NCBI RefSeq assembly: GCF_013391765.2
Contig: NZ_JACBGI020000004.1
Span: 62,001-126,000, forward strand
Direction: 5' to 3'
DNA length: 64,000 nt
Source: Thiomicrorhabdus heinhorstiae
GTDB taxonomy: Bacteria; Pseudomonadota; Gammaproteobacteria; Thiomicrospirales; Thiomicrospiraceae
Of the stretch, positions 35,997 to 45,305 are shown piece by piece (within the stretch, counting starts at the first letter, position 1; every line of letters begins with the position of its first letter). The translations under genes were made by a program, and so were the position numbers. A model generated the notes under the pieces. That model was not told the origin of the DNA and made no database searches. It saw only the letters and a list, made by a program, of their open reading frames with translations.

Positions 35997-36616
35997 TGCC
36001 AGCTCTGAGGCGTCTTCAAGAAAGTCTCGAACCAACCGCTGTTGATACGCCAGTCGGAATCCATCATGGCATCGATAATCAGAGGAGCGGGTAGTTTCCA
36101 GTAATCGAGTTTGATGCGCATTTTAATGGTGTAGCGTTGCTGCGGATGGAGTTCGGAAAGGGTGGCGATCGGGAAGGATTGCAAGGTGCCTAGCGTTTCC
36201 AATGCCGCATCCAGGGTTGGAAAGCTTTGGACGTTCTGGTTACGGGTGTTGTACAGCACATAGTGGTGATTGACGCCATAGGCGTAAAGCTGAGTCTGGT
36301 ATTCGATCGTACGTCGGGTGCGCTGGTATTTGATTCCCAGAAAACTGGCGCTTTCGGTCAAGACGATGGTGGTGGTGAAGAGCAGCGGAATTTCGTGGTG
36401 GATGGCGGCGGTGACTTTTTCCGGTAGATGGAATTTGCTTTCGGAGTCGATCAGCAGTTCACGCTGGTTCTGATAGTCCGAGACGCGAACGATCAATATT
36501 TCATCGCTGGCCCAGCCGGCGCACGACAGGCACAGTAGCAGGAAAATACCCAGCCCGGCCCGTAGATTTTTGCCGAATGTACTCCAAAAGCAAAATGATC
36601 GAGCCGATTGTTCCAT
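35993..36616 (-). CDS. DUF4390-domain protein
   Basis: The product is 207 residues. A hydrophobic segment at about 18-36 (AGLGIFLLLCLSCAGWA) looks like a signal peptide, so it is probably periplasmic. The rest matches the DUF4390 pattern (ESKFHLPEKVTAAIHHEIPL; an internal KYQRTRRTIEYQTQLYAYG; C-terminal NSGWFETFL). It is conserved between rsmB and an ntrY-like kinase in many gammaproteobacteria. Position suggests an accessory to the NtrY periplasmic sensor, but no function is established. Confidence 0.8.
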   Translation of the reverse strand: MEQSARSFCFWSTFGKNLRAGLGIFLLLCLSCAGWASDEILIVRVSDYQNQRELLIDSESKFHLPEKVTAAIHHEIPLLFTTTIVLTESASFLGIKYQRTRRTIEYQTQLYAYGVNHHYVLYNTRNQNVQSFPTLDAALETLGTLQSFPIATLSELHPQQRYTIKMRIKLDYWKLPAPLIIDAMMDSDWRINSGWFETFLKTPQSWQ

Positions 36617-36621
36617 TTCCT

Positions 36622-37947
36622 CTATCCCGTCATTTTTTCCAGTAAACAGTAATAAAAGCCATCCATGCCGTTATCTCCGGGTAGTATTTGCCGACCGGGC
36701 AATTCCTGCGATAAACCCCATTCTACTTCGATTGGTATTTCCTGTGCATCAGCTGTTTCCAGCAGGAAACGCCGTATTTGCAGACCGTTCTCCTGCGGTA
36801 AAACCGAACAGGTTGCGTAGAGCAAGCGCCCGCCTGGTTTGACTAACGGCCAGAGCGCTTTAAGAATCTGCGCTTGTAAATCGCAAAGCGCGTCGATATC
36901 TTCTTCTGTTCTGTGCCATTTGATATCCGGGTGGCGACGAATAATACCGGTTGCCGAACAGGGTGCGTCCAGAAGAATTTTATCGAATGGGCGTTGATCC
37001 CACCAGTCTTCAGGTTCGGAAGCATCGCCGACCTGATAATCGCATTCTAACCCAAGACGGTGTAAATTTTCCGCTAAGCGTTCAAGACGCTCCGGTTCTT
37101 TTTCGATCGCCAGCAAATCAAGCTGGCCGCCGCTGTATTCGAGAAGATGGGCCGTTTTACCGCCGGGAGCGGCACAGGCATCCAGAACATGCTCGCCGGG
37201 TTGCGGCTGTAATAGTTCCGCCGCTTGCTGAGCCGCGCCGTCCTGAACGCTGAAAGCGCCATCTTCAAAGCCGGGCAGTGCGGTAATGTCCATACTACGT
37301 GATAGGCCAATCCCGTTCGGACATTGCGGATGTGCTTCGGAAATCTTTTCTTCTGCGTTGAGCAAGTCGAGTAAAGTTTCTCGACTCTGCTGCAAACGGT
37401 TGTTGCGTAGCGTGATCGGAGCAATCTCGTTATTGGCGGTCAAAATCTCCTGCCATTGCTGCGGATAAGCTTTGCGCATCGCTTTGAAAAACCACTGCGG
37501 GTGCGAATAGGCTTGCGATGGTTTCAAGTCCACTTCGGCGCAGAGGGTTTCGCGATCACGCAGGAAATTCCGCAAAACGCCGTTTACCAAACCTTTTGCC
37601 CAAGGTTTTTTTAGCTTGCCGACCAGAGCAACGGTTTCGGAAACCGCCGCATGATCGGGAGTGTCCATATACAGGATCTGGTACAGGCCGAGTAGAATCA
37701 GCTGATTGACGTCTTCGTCTTTCGCTTTTAGTTTTTTCTTCAATAACTGATCACAGATTGCCTGCAGACGCAACTGCCAGCGCAAGACGCCAAGCACGAT
37801 ATTTTGCGTAAAACTGCGATCACGCCCGTCATGAAATTGTGCCAAACCTTCCGGCAGAACCTGGCTTAAAGAACGACCGTTTTCAATGACGCTTAAACAC
37901 ATTTTTAAAGCGACATAGCGGCTGTTGATTTCGCTTTTTGCGTTCAT
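36622..37947 (-). CDS. rsmB: 16S rRNA (cytosine-967 C5)-methyltransferase
   Basis: The product is 441 residues: an N-terminal NusB-like RNA-binding domain (about 1-140), then the methyltransferase with SAM motif VLDACAAPGGKTAHLLE, the cysteine motif LLDAPCSATGIIRRHPDIKW and the catalytic Cys in LLYATCSVLPQEN. It modifies C967 of 16S rRNA. Its start abuts the fmt stop in the def-fmt-rsmB arrangement typical of gammaproteobacteria. Confidence 0.95.
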   Translation of the reverse strand: MNAKSEINSRYVALKMCLSVIENGRSLSQVLPEGLAQFHDGRDRSFTQNIVLGVLRWQLRLQAICDQLLKKKLKAKDEDVNQLILLGLYQILYMDTPDHAAVSETVALVGKLKKPWAKGLVNGVLRNFLRDRETLCAEVDLKPSQAYSHPQWFFKAMRKAYPQQWQEILTANNEIAPITLRNNRLQQSRETLLDLLNAEEKISEAHPQCPNGIGLSRSMDITALPGFEDGAFSVQDGAAQQAAELLQPQPGEHVLDACAAPGGKTAHLLEYSGGQLDLLAIEKEPERLERLAENLHRLGLECDYQVGDASEPEDWWDQRPFDKILLDAPCSATGIIRRHPDIKWHRTEEDIDALCDLQAQILKALWPLVKPGGRLLYATCSVLPQENGLQIRRFLLETADAQEIPIEVEWGLSQELPGRQILPGDNGMDGFYYCLLEKMTG

Positions 37948-38901
37948 TTAAAAACGGTGTCCAGTGAGTTGTCTTGCCTGGGCGAAATCATACGCCGCCA
38001 TCGCTTTCTTTCCTGCTGGTTGCACGTTTTGCACCAGGATCGGCTGATCGCGACAAGCGACGATCATGCCGGATTTTTCAACTGCGAGGACGGTTCCGCC
38101 GGCCGCCGATGTATTCAGTGCTTGAGCTTCTTGTGAATTCAACAGGCGGGCCTGCCAGACGCGCAACGGCTGACCCTGGAAGTCGGTAAAGGCAACCGGC
38201 CAGGGATTAAAAGCCTGAATACGTCGCACTACCGTCGCCGCGGGTTGATTCCAGTCGATTTCCGCTTCGGCTTTATTCAGCTTTTCCGCATAGGTGACCA
38301 ATGATTCATCCTGTTTCTGTGCCTCGGCTTGATATCCAGGCAGATTTTTCAGGGTTGCCATCAGCGCTTCTGAGCCAAGCACACTCAAGCGATCATGCAG
38401 AGTTTGCGCACTGTCTTCGACACCGATCGGTGTTTCAACCTTGTACAGCATATCACCTGTGTCGAGGCCCACGTCCATCTGCATAATGGTTACGCCGCTG
38501 GCGGCGTCACCGGACTCGATCGCACGCTGAATCGGAGCAGCGCCACGCCAGCGAGGCAATAGTGATGCATGGATATTGAGGCAACCGTATTTCGGCATAT
38601 CCAATACCGCTTTAGGAAGGATCAAGCCATAGGCAACCACCACCATCAGGTCGGCATTCAGGGTCGCCAACTCCTGTTGCGCTGTTTCGTTGCGTAATGA
38701 TTCCGGTTGATAGACCGGAATATCGTGCTCCAGAGCGACCTGTTTTACCGGGCTTGGAGTGAGTTTTCTTCCGCGGCCTGCCGGACGGTCCGGCTGGGTA
38801 TAGACTGCGATGACCTGGTGTTCGGATGCAAGTAGAGCTTTTAAAGGTGCGACCGAAAAGTCCGGTGTGCCGGCAAAAATAATCTTCAATGACTGTGACA
38901 A
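37948..38901 (-). CDS. fmt: methionyl-tRNA formyltransferase
   Basis: The product is 317 residues. It formylates initiator Met-tRNA using 10-formyltetrahydrofolate. Visible motifs are IIFAGTPDFSVAPLKALL at the N-terminus, YGLILPKAVLD, the catalytic NIHASLLPRWRGAAPIQRAI and MQMDVGLDTGDML, followed by the C-terminal tRNA-binding domain. It lies three bases after def. Confidence 0.96.
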   Translation of the reverse strand: MSQSLKIIFAGTPDFSVAPLKALLASEHQVIAVYTQPDRPAGRGRKLTPSPVKQVALEHDIPVYQPESLRNETAQQELATLNADLMVVVAYGLILPKAVLDMPKYGCLNIHASLLPRWRGAAPIQRAIESGDAASGVTIMQMDVGLDTGDMLYKVETPIGVEDSAQTLHDRLSVLGSEALMATLKNLPGYQAEAQKQDESLVTYAEKLNKAEAEIDWNQPAATVVRRIQAFNPWPVAFTDFQGQPLRVWQARLLNSQEAQALNTSAAGGTVLAVEKSGMIVACRDQPILVQNVQPAGKKAMAAYDFAQARQLTGHRF

Positions 38902-38904
38902 TCT

Positions 38905-39408
38905 TTAATCCTCTTGTTCCTGCATCTTGCGGAATTTTTGCAGGGCGCGGGTGCGTTTCAGTCCCGAGAGGTGATCGATAAACAGCTTGCCGTTCAGGTG
39001 ATCTATTTCATGCTGAATACAGACTGCCAGCAGATCGTCGGCCTGCATTTCGATCTTTTTGCCGTCGCGATCCATGCCTTGAACCAGAATATGGCTTGGC
39101 CGTTTGACCTTGGCATAAACACCCGGCAGAGACAGGCAGCCTTCTTCCCAGATGATTTCTCCGGACGAAGCAACGATTTTCGGGTTGATCAAAGCGATCG
39201 GCTGATCTTTGGTTTCGGAAACGTCGACTACAATCAGGCGCTGCTGAACGGCGATTTGCGGTGCAGCAAGGCCGATGCCGGGAGCGTCGTACATGGTATA
39301 GAACATGTCGTCAATCAATTTGTCCAGGTCGTCGTTCATTTCCGCGATCGGTGAGCAGACTTCTCGTAGTCCTTGTTCGGGATAGAGAACAATATCGAGT
39401 TTTTGCAT
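38905..39408 (-). CDS. def: peptide deformylase
   Basis: The product is 167 residues with all three deformylase motifs: GIGLAAPQI, EEGCLSLPG (metal-binding Cys) and QHEIDHLNG (two metal-binding His and the catalytic Glu). It removes the N-formyl group from new proteins. It is the first gene of the 11-gene minus-strand operon and is divergent from dprA, only 49 bp away, so promoters for both lie in a very short region. Confidence 0.96.
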   Translation of the reverse strand: MQKLDIVLYPEQGLREVCSPIAEMNDDLDKLIDDMFYTMYDAPGIGLAAPQIAVQQRLIVVDVSETKDQPIALINPKIVASSGEIIWEEGCLSLPGVYAKVKRPSHILVQGMDRDGKKIEMQADDLLAVCIQHEIDHLNGKLFIDHLSGLKRTRALQKFRKMQEQED

Positions 39409-39457
39409 AGCGTCGTTTATACTTCTGAATCAATAATTGCCTAATTATAGCCGAACT

Positions 39458-40585
39458 ATGCATTCTTCTATGGATCCTTTTTCCGAATTGACCGGGTTTA
39501 TCCGTCTACAATTATGTCGAACTTCGCTTAAGCAGTTGCTTGCGATTAAGGCGTATTTCGGCTCGGTTGAGTCTGCACTTGAGGCTCCGCAAAGCGCTTG
39601 GCTGCATGCCTCCATACTGAGCGAAAAACAGCTGCAACATCTGTTTCAGGATGGAGTGGAAACAAAAGTCGAAGAAGCTTTGTGCTGGGGTGAAGAGGAA
39701 AATCAGTGCTGGATTCCTTGGGAGAGTGATGCTTATCCTCCGGTATTGAGCGAGATTGATGATCCGCCGATCTTGCTCGGTGCACGCGGCCATATCGACA
39801 TGCTTAAAGATCCGCAATTGGCGGTGGTCGGCAGTCGACATGCTTCGAAGCAGGGGGCGATGATTGCCGAAGATTTTTCCGCTTTTTTATCTTCACAGGG
39901 GATTACGATTACCAGCGGTTTGGCTGCAGGAATTGATACCCATGCGCATCGTGGAGGCTTACGAGGCGTCGGCAAAACCGTTGCGGTAGTCGCGACCGGG
40001 TTGGATCGGGTCTATCCGGCCAGTAATCAACCTCTGGCGAGAAAGATTGCCGAGCAGGGGGTGATGATCTCGGAACAACCGCTCGGAACCAAGCCGCTGG
40101 CGCAATACTTTCCGCAACGTAATCGGATTATCAGTGGATTGAGTTTGGGAACGCTGGTTGTCGAAGCCGCTTTAAAAAGCGGTTCGTTGATTACTGCGCG
40201 CCTGGCGCTGGAGCAAGGTAAAGAAGTGTTTGCCATACCCGGTTCGATTTATAACCCTCAGGCCAAGGGATGTCATCAGCTGATCAAGCAGGGCGCGAAA
40301 CTGGTTGAAAGCGCCGATGATATCCTGGAGGAGTTATCGTCGTCCTTGCAAATGGGAATGCAGGCCTCTATAGAATATAAAGCGCCTCGGCAGAGTGATC
40401 ATTCTTATGGAGAGGGTGCAGAAAATAAATTATTGGCGTTTATCGACTTCGAACCGGTCGGTCTGGATGAACTGGTGGTCGTGACCAAGAAACCGGTCTC
40501 GGAGCTGCAATCTCAGTTATTGATATTGGAGTTGTCGGGGCGAATAGAAGCGCTTTCCGGCGGGCGTTGGAGGCGGATTAAATAG
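39458..40585 (+). CDS. dprA: DNA-processing protein DprA
   Basis: The product is 375 residues if started at the ATG at 39458 (the ATG at 39470 is also possible; neither has a clear ribosome binding site). It has an N-terminal SAM-like region, then the Rossmann DprA core with VVGSRHASKQG, SGLAAGIDTHAHRGGL, VVATGLDRVYP, FPQRNRIISGLS and GSLITARLALEQGKEVFAIPG, and a C-terminal winged helix. DprA loads RecA onto incoming single-stranded DNA during natural transformation. comM, another transformation gene, lies 6 kb downstream on the same strand. Confidence 0.94.
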   Translation: MHSSMDPFSELTGFIRLQLCRTSLKQLLAIKAYFGSVESALEAPQSAWLHASILSEKQLQHLFQDGVETKVEEALCWGEEENQCWIPWESDAYPPVLSEIDDPPILLGARGHIDMLKDPQLAVVGSRHASKQGAMIAEDFSAFLSSQGITITSGLAAGIDTHAHRGGLRGVGKTVAVVATGLDRVYPASNQPLARKIAEQGVMISEQPLGTKPLAQYFPQRNRIISGLSLGTLVVEAALKSGSLITARLALEQGKEVFAIPGSIYNPQAKGCHQLIKQGAKLVESADDILEELSSSLQMGMQASIEYKAPRQSDHSYGEGAENKLLAFIDFEPVGLDELVVVTKKPVSELQSQLLILELSGRIEALSGGRWRRIK

Positions 40586-40865
40586 TCTGTCAGGCATGGT
40601 TGAAAATACAACAGATGCTTTTCAACATATTTACCTGGGAATAACACGTATTAATAGGTCTTTCATTTTTGTCGATAAATAAATTTGTATGCTAATGATT
40701 GCAAAACGCAAAAAAATTTTGCAACCTTACAGAAAGGTCGGAAATCGGCAAGGTCGTCATGAGTAATCTATTTTACCTTTCAATACACCGCTTTCCTGCA
40801 TACGAGATATATCGAGTTAAAGTAATCGAAATCATTTGAAACCTCACTTTTAGGGCTAAATATAG

Positions 40866-43322
40866 ATGACAAATTTGGTGATAGTCGAGTCCCCAGCGAA
40901 AGCGAAAACCATAGAGAAATACCTCGGCAAAGGTTTTACCGTAAGATCCAGTTACGGTCATATTCGCGATATACAGAAAAAAGGGATGGGGATTGATATT
41001 GCAAATGGCTTCAGTCCGAATTATGAAATTTCCGCCGACAAGAAAAAGAATGTCGCCGAACTGAAAAAACTCGCCAAAGAGGCGGAAAGTGTCTGGTTGG
41101 CAACGGATGAGGACCGCGAGGGAGAGGCGATCGCCTGGCATTTGGCCGAAGCTCTCAATCTGGATGTTTCTAATACCCGTCGAATCGTTTTTCATGAGAT
41201 TACCAAGCCGGCGATTGAAGCTGCGGTTGCGGCTCCGCGTACAGTCGATATGGATCTGGTCAACGCACAGCAGGCGCGACGCATTCTGGATCGTATTGTC
41301 GGTTTTGAGCTTTCACCGATTCTATGGAAGAAAATTCGTACCGGCCTTTCTGCCGGGCGAGTGCAATCTGTTGCGGTACGCCTGATTGTTGAAAGGGAAA
41401 AAGAAATCGAAGCTTTTGAAGCCGGTTTCTCATTCCGTGTTCAAGGCAAGCTGGTCTTATTGGACGATCAGGGCCTCGAGACTGGTGAAGTGGAAGTAAA
41501 ACGCAGTGCCACTTTCGACAACGAAGAAGATGCGACCGCCTTTTTGCAAGCGGTTTCAGCGGCGAATCTGAGTGTTTTATCTCTGGAAGAAAAACCGGCC
41601 AAGCGTAGTCCTAAAGCGCCGTTTACCACTTCGACTTTGCAGCAGGAGGCGGCTTCGAAACTCGGTTTTTCGGTCAAGCAAACCATGATGATTGCCCAGC
41701 GTCTGTACGAGTCCGGGAAAATCACCTATATGCGTACCGACTCGGTGAATTTATCGGAAGTGGCCATTGCTCAGGCACAGCAGTCGATCGAGAGTGCTTA
41801 CGGGGCGGAATATGTCCATGTTCGTCGTTATAAAACCAAACAGGCTGATGCGCAGGAAGCACACGAAGCAATCCGCCCGACCGATTTCAATGTCCAGGAA
41901 GTGACCGGTGAACGTAACGAGCAGCGTTTGTATCAGTTAATTTGGCGACGAGCGATTGCTTCGCAGATGGCGGACGCCCAATTGATGCGTACTTCCGTTG
42001 ATATTGCAATTGATTCTCTGCCGAGTGATAAACTGACGGCAAAAGGAGAGGTCATTACCTTTGATGGCTTCTTGAAAGTATACGATTTCGGCGATAAATC
42101 CGAGGAAGGCCGTTTGCCGCCGATGAAGATTGGTCAGGCATTGCAGCTCGGTTCTCTGGTTGCCAGACAGAGTTTTGCCCGCCCCCCGGCACGCTACAAC
42201 GAAGCGAGCCTTGTGCGCACTCTGGAAGAGATGGGAATCGGCCGTCCGTCAACCTATGCTCCGACGATCGACACCATTCAGCAGCGCGGTTACGTGGTAA
42301 AGGAAGACCGTGAAGGGAAGCCGCGTGATTACCGTCAAATTACTTTGGATGTCGGTGGTATTCAGGCTGAGACGCTATCGGAAATGGCCGGAAGTGAAAA
42401 GAACAAACTTTTCCCGACGGATATTGCCGGAATTGTCACCAATTTCCTGACCAAGCATTTCGGTGAAGTCCTCGATTATCAGTTTACCGCCAAGGTGGAA
42501 GACAAGTTCGACGTCATAGCTCAAGGTAATATGCCGTGGCAGACGATGCTGGACGATTTCTATAAACAATTTCATCCGAAGGTTGAAGCGGCGGAAGACG
42601 TTTCACGTGAGGAAGCCGGTCAGGCCCGACTGTTGGGGAATCATCCCGAAAGCGCTTTACCGATGTACGTCAAGATCGGTCGTTTCGGGCCTTATGTGCA
42701 GATCGGTGATGGCGAAAACGATGAGAAACCGACTTTCGCCAGTCTGATGCCGGGCCAGAAAATGGATCTGATTACGCTGGATGATGCTTTGGAATTGTTC
42801 AAATTGCCGCGTGAAGTCGGTTTAATGCCGGAATCTTATTCGGCGCAGGCGGTTGACGGCACGCTCTTCGCGGTGGAAAAAGGTCAGAAGCTGATCGCCA
42901 AGCAGGGGCCTTTCGGACCTTATTTGGAATACGGGCCTAAATGCTATGCGCCGATTAAGGGGTTTGATCCGCTGAATATTACCTTGGAAGAGGCGGCAGC
43001 GTTGGTGGAAGCGAAAATTCAGGCGGAAGCCGATAAGATCGTAAAAACGTTTCCGGGTACCGACGTCAAAATTCTTAAGGGACGTTGGGGACCTTATATT
43101 ACCGATCTGGTTACCAAGAAAAACGCGAAAATCGCTAAGGATGAAGATGCGCTGCAGTTAAGTCTGGAAGAGTGTCAGAAGCGTTTGGATGAAGCGCCGG
43201 AACCGAAGAAACGCGGTCGGGCCGCTGCCAAAAAAGCTCCTGCGAAAAAGGCGCCGGCAAAGAAAGCTGCTGCAAAGAAAACCCCGGCTAAAAAAACAAC
43301 TGCCAAAACTAAAAGTTCCTAG
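40866..43322 (+). CDS. topA: DNA topoisomerase I
   Basis: The product is 818 residues. The Toprim domain has VESPAK (Glu8) and DEDREGE (81-87); SAGRVQSVAVRLI and the active-site Tyr288 in ITYMRTDS identify a type IA topoisomerase, which relaxes negative supercoils. After the catalytic core, C-terminal repeats such as GPFGPYLEYG and GRWGPYITD replace Cys-rich zinc ribbons. The last 40 residues are a Lys/Ala/Pro-rich tail (KKAPAKKAPAKKAAAKK) resembling histone H1 tails and probably binding DNA. The upstream 280 bp hold no gene I can see. Confidence 0.96.
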   Translation: MTNLVIVESPAKAKTIEKYLGKGFTVRSSYGHIRDIQKKGMGIDIANGFSPNYEISADKKKNVAELKKLAKEAESVWLATDEDREGEAIAWHLAEALNLDVSNTRRIVFHEITKPAIEAAVAAPRTVDMDLVNAQQARRILDRIVGFELSPILWKKIRTGLSAGRVQSVAVRLIVEREKEIEAFEAGFSFRVQGKLVLLDDQGLETGEVEVKRSATFDNEEDATAFLQAVSAANLSVLSLEEKPAKRSPKAPFTTSTLQQEAASKLGFSVKQTMMIAQRLYESGKITYMRTDSVNLSEVAIAQAQQSIESAYGAEYVHVRRYKTKQADAQEAHEAIRPTDFNVQEVTGERNEQRLYQLIWRRAIASQMADAQLMRTSVDIAIDSLPSDKLTAKGEVITFDGFLKVYDFGDKSEEGRLPPMKIGQALQLGSLVARQSFARPPARYNEASLVRTLEEMGIGRPSTYAPTIDTIQQRGYVVKEDREGKPRDYRQITLDVGGIQAETLSEMAGSEKNKLFPTDIAGIVTNFLTKHFGEVLDYQFTAKVEDKFDVIAQGNMPWQTMLDDFYKQFHPKVEAAEDVSREEAGQARLLGNHPESALPMYVKIGRFGPYVQIGDGENDEKPTFASLMPGQKMDLITLDDALELFKLPREVGLMPESYSAQAVDGTLFAVEKGQKLIAKQGPFGPYLEYGPKCYAPIKGFDPLNITLEEAAALVEAKIQAEADKIVKTFPGTDVKILKGRWGPYITDLVTKKNAKIAKDEDALQLSLEECQKRLDEAPEPKKRGRAAAKKAPAKKAPAKKAAAKKTPAKKTTAKTKSS

Positions 43323-43331
43323 TCAAAGTGC

Positions 43332-43366
43332 AGAGAGCAGTCTTGATTTTCAAACGGCTGTTCTCT
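43332..43366 (+). terminator. possible terminator after topA
   Basis: AGAGAGCAG and CTGTTCTCT form a 9-bp stem (one G-T pair) with a 17-nt loop, followed 9 bp later by a T-run. The loop is large, so this is moderate evidence only. Confidence 0.4.
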
Positions 43367-43529
43367 GATTACCCGATTTTTTAATTCTCTTAATCTTGTA
43401 ACAATGCCGCTAAGCGCTTGGGTTTCATTTTCATTTCATTCCTAAGGGAATTCCTTCGCAATTACATTCGGATTTTTAGTAAAATGTAACGTTTGAGTTT
43501 TCCTTTTCCTGACCTAATAGAGACAGTGC

Positions 43530-45290
43530 ATGAAGCAGCAAATTGCGCAGATTTTGAGCGAAGTCGTTCAAGAACTAAAACAACAGCAAATTATTCCGCA
43601 AGACTTAAGCCCAAATATTAATATCGAGAATGCTCGAGACAAGAGCCACGGGGACTTTGCGACCAATTTGGCGATGATGTTGACTAAGGCTGCCGGCATG
43701 CCGCCACGCGATCTGGCGCAACAGATTGTCTCTTTGATCGGCGAGCGTTCGGTAATTAAGAAAGTTGAAATTGCCGGGCCAGGGTTTATCAACTTTTTCG
43801 TTGACGATTCCGCCAAGTTTCAGGTGGTTGCCGAGGTGTTGGAGAAGCAGGATCAGTTCGGTCGCGGTAATGTAGGACAGGGGCGTTCGGTTTTGGTTGA
43901 GTTCGTATCCGCCAACCCGACCGGACCTCTTCATGTCGGCCATGGTCGCGGAGCAGCCTATGGGGCGAGTGTTGCTAACCTGTTAGATGCGGCCGGTTTC
44001 CGTGTTTCCAGAGAGTATTATGTCAACGATGCCGGTCGACAAATGGATATTCTGGCGACCTCGGTCTGGCTGCGTTATCTGTCTAAATGCGGTGAAGAGC
44101 TGGTTTTCCCTTCCAACGCTTATCAGGGTGATTATATTTTGGAAGTTGCCGATCAGGTACATGAGCAATATGCCGATACCTTGAAACGCACCTCATTGGA
44201 AGTTTTCGCCGGTGTTACGCCGGATGAAGGTCAGGAAAACGGTGATAAAGAGAAACATATCGACGACTTGATCGCCAAGGCGAAAAATCTACTGGGCAAC
44301 CACTATTTGGAAGTGTTCCAGATTGCCGTTGACGCAATCCTTTCCGATATTAAAGACGACCTTAGCGGTTTTAAAGTCAGTTTTGATAACTGGTTCTCTG
44401 AGCGCTCTTTAATGGATTCTGGTGTGATTGATGCCGCAATTGAGAAGTTGCAAAAGGCGGATAAAATTTACGAAAAAGGTGGTGCTTTATGGTTCCGTTC
44501 CACCGATTACGGTGATGAAAAAGACCGAGTGGTCGTCCGTGATAACGGTTTAAAAACTTATTTTGCCTCCGATATTGCTTATCACTTCAACAAGCTGGAA
44601 CGCGGCTTTGATATTTTGATCGATATCTGGGGCTCGGATCACCACGGTTATATTCCGCGTGTTAGAGCGGCGATGGAAGCGATGCAGACAGATCCGGAAG
44701 CTTTGAAAGTTCTTCTGGTGCAGTTTGCCGTTCTGTATCGCGGAGGAGAGAAGTTAGCCATGTCGACGCGTAGCGGTCAGTTTGTGACTCTGCGTGAACT
44801 GCGTGAAGAGGTCGGTGCGGATGCCGCGCGTTTCTTCTACGTACAACGCAAATCCGAACAGCATATGGATTTTGACCTGGATCTGGCCAAATCGCAGTCC
44901 AACGAAAACCCGGTGTATTATATTCAGTATGCGCATGCACGTATTTGCCGGGTTCTGGAGCAGGCCGAAGAGAAAGGTTATACATTGGATCTGCAGGCCG
45001 GTTTGGAGAATCTGTCTTTGCTGGTTGAAGAACACGAAACCCAGCTGGCTGTTGAACTGGCGAAATTTCCGGAAATTATTTCCCGCGGTGCTCTGGCATA
45101 TGAACCGCATCAGATTGCGTATTATCTGAAAGATTTGGCACACGCATTGCATTCATACTACAACGCCAGCCAATTTATCGTTGAGGATGATAACCTCCGT
45201 CAGGCTCGTTTGACGCTGATTGTTGCCGTTCGCCAAGTACTGCAGAATGGTTTGACTATTTTGGATGTTTCCGCACCGCAATCCATGTAA
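43530..45290 (+). CDS. argS: arginyl-tRNA synthetase
   Basis: The product is 586 residues, the normal length. It has the N-terminal Arg-tRNA D-loop domain (RDKSHGDFATNLAMML), the HIGH motif as HVGHGRGAAYG with ANPTGPLHVGH, the conserved REYYVNDAGRQMD, the KMSKS region as KLAMSTRSG, and a C-terminal DALR anticodon-binding domain. It charges tRNA-Arg. The SPOR-domain gene follows at once, the usual arrangement in this part of gammaproteobacterial genomes. Confidence 0.97.
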   Translation: MKQQIAQILSEVVQELKQQQIIPQDLSPNINIENARDKSHGDFATNLAMMLTKAAGMPPRDLAQQIVSLIGERSVIKKVEIAGPGFINFFVDDSAKFQVVAEVLEKQDQFGRGNVGQGRSVLVEFVSANPTGPLHVGHGRGAAYGASVANLLDAAGFRVSREYYVNDAGRQMDILATSVWLRYLSKCGEELVFPSNAYQGDYILEVADQVHEQYADTLKRTSLEVFAGVTPDEGQENGDKEKHIDDLIAKAKNLLGNHYLEVFQIAVDAILSDIKDDLSGFKVSFDNWFSERSLMDSGVIDAAIEKLQKADKIYEKGGALWFRSTDYGDEKDRVVVRDNGLKTYFASDIAYHFNKLERGFDILIDIWGSDHHGYIPRVRAAMEAMQTDPEALKVLLVQFAVLYRGGEKLAMSTRSGQFVTLRELREEVGADAARFFYVQRKSEQHMDFDLDLAKSQSNENPVYYIQYAHARICRVLEQAEEKGYTLDLQAGLENLSLLVEEHETQLAVELAKFPEIISRGALAYEPHQIAYYLKDLAHALHSYYNASQFIVEDDNLRQARLTLIVAVRQVLQNGLTILDVSAPQSM

Positions 45291-45305
45291 TTGAGAGGTA
45301 TAGTC

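Noticed and set aside
40586-40865. Possible small RNA or tRNA between dprA and topA
   Set aside because: No cloverleaf, strong hairpin with T-run or clear promoter pair was seen; the region is AT-rich and probably just carries the topA promoter.
43201-43319. CRISPR or tandem-repeat array suggested by repeated bases at the topA 3' end
   Set aside because: The repeats are in frame and encode the Lys/Ala/Pro tail; there are no spacers.
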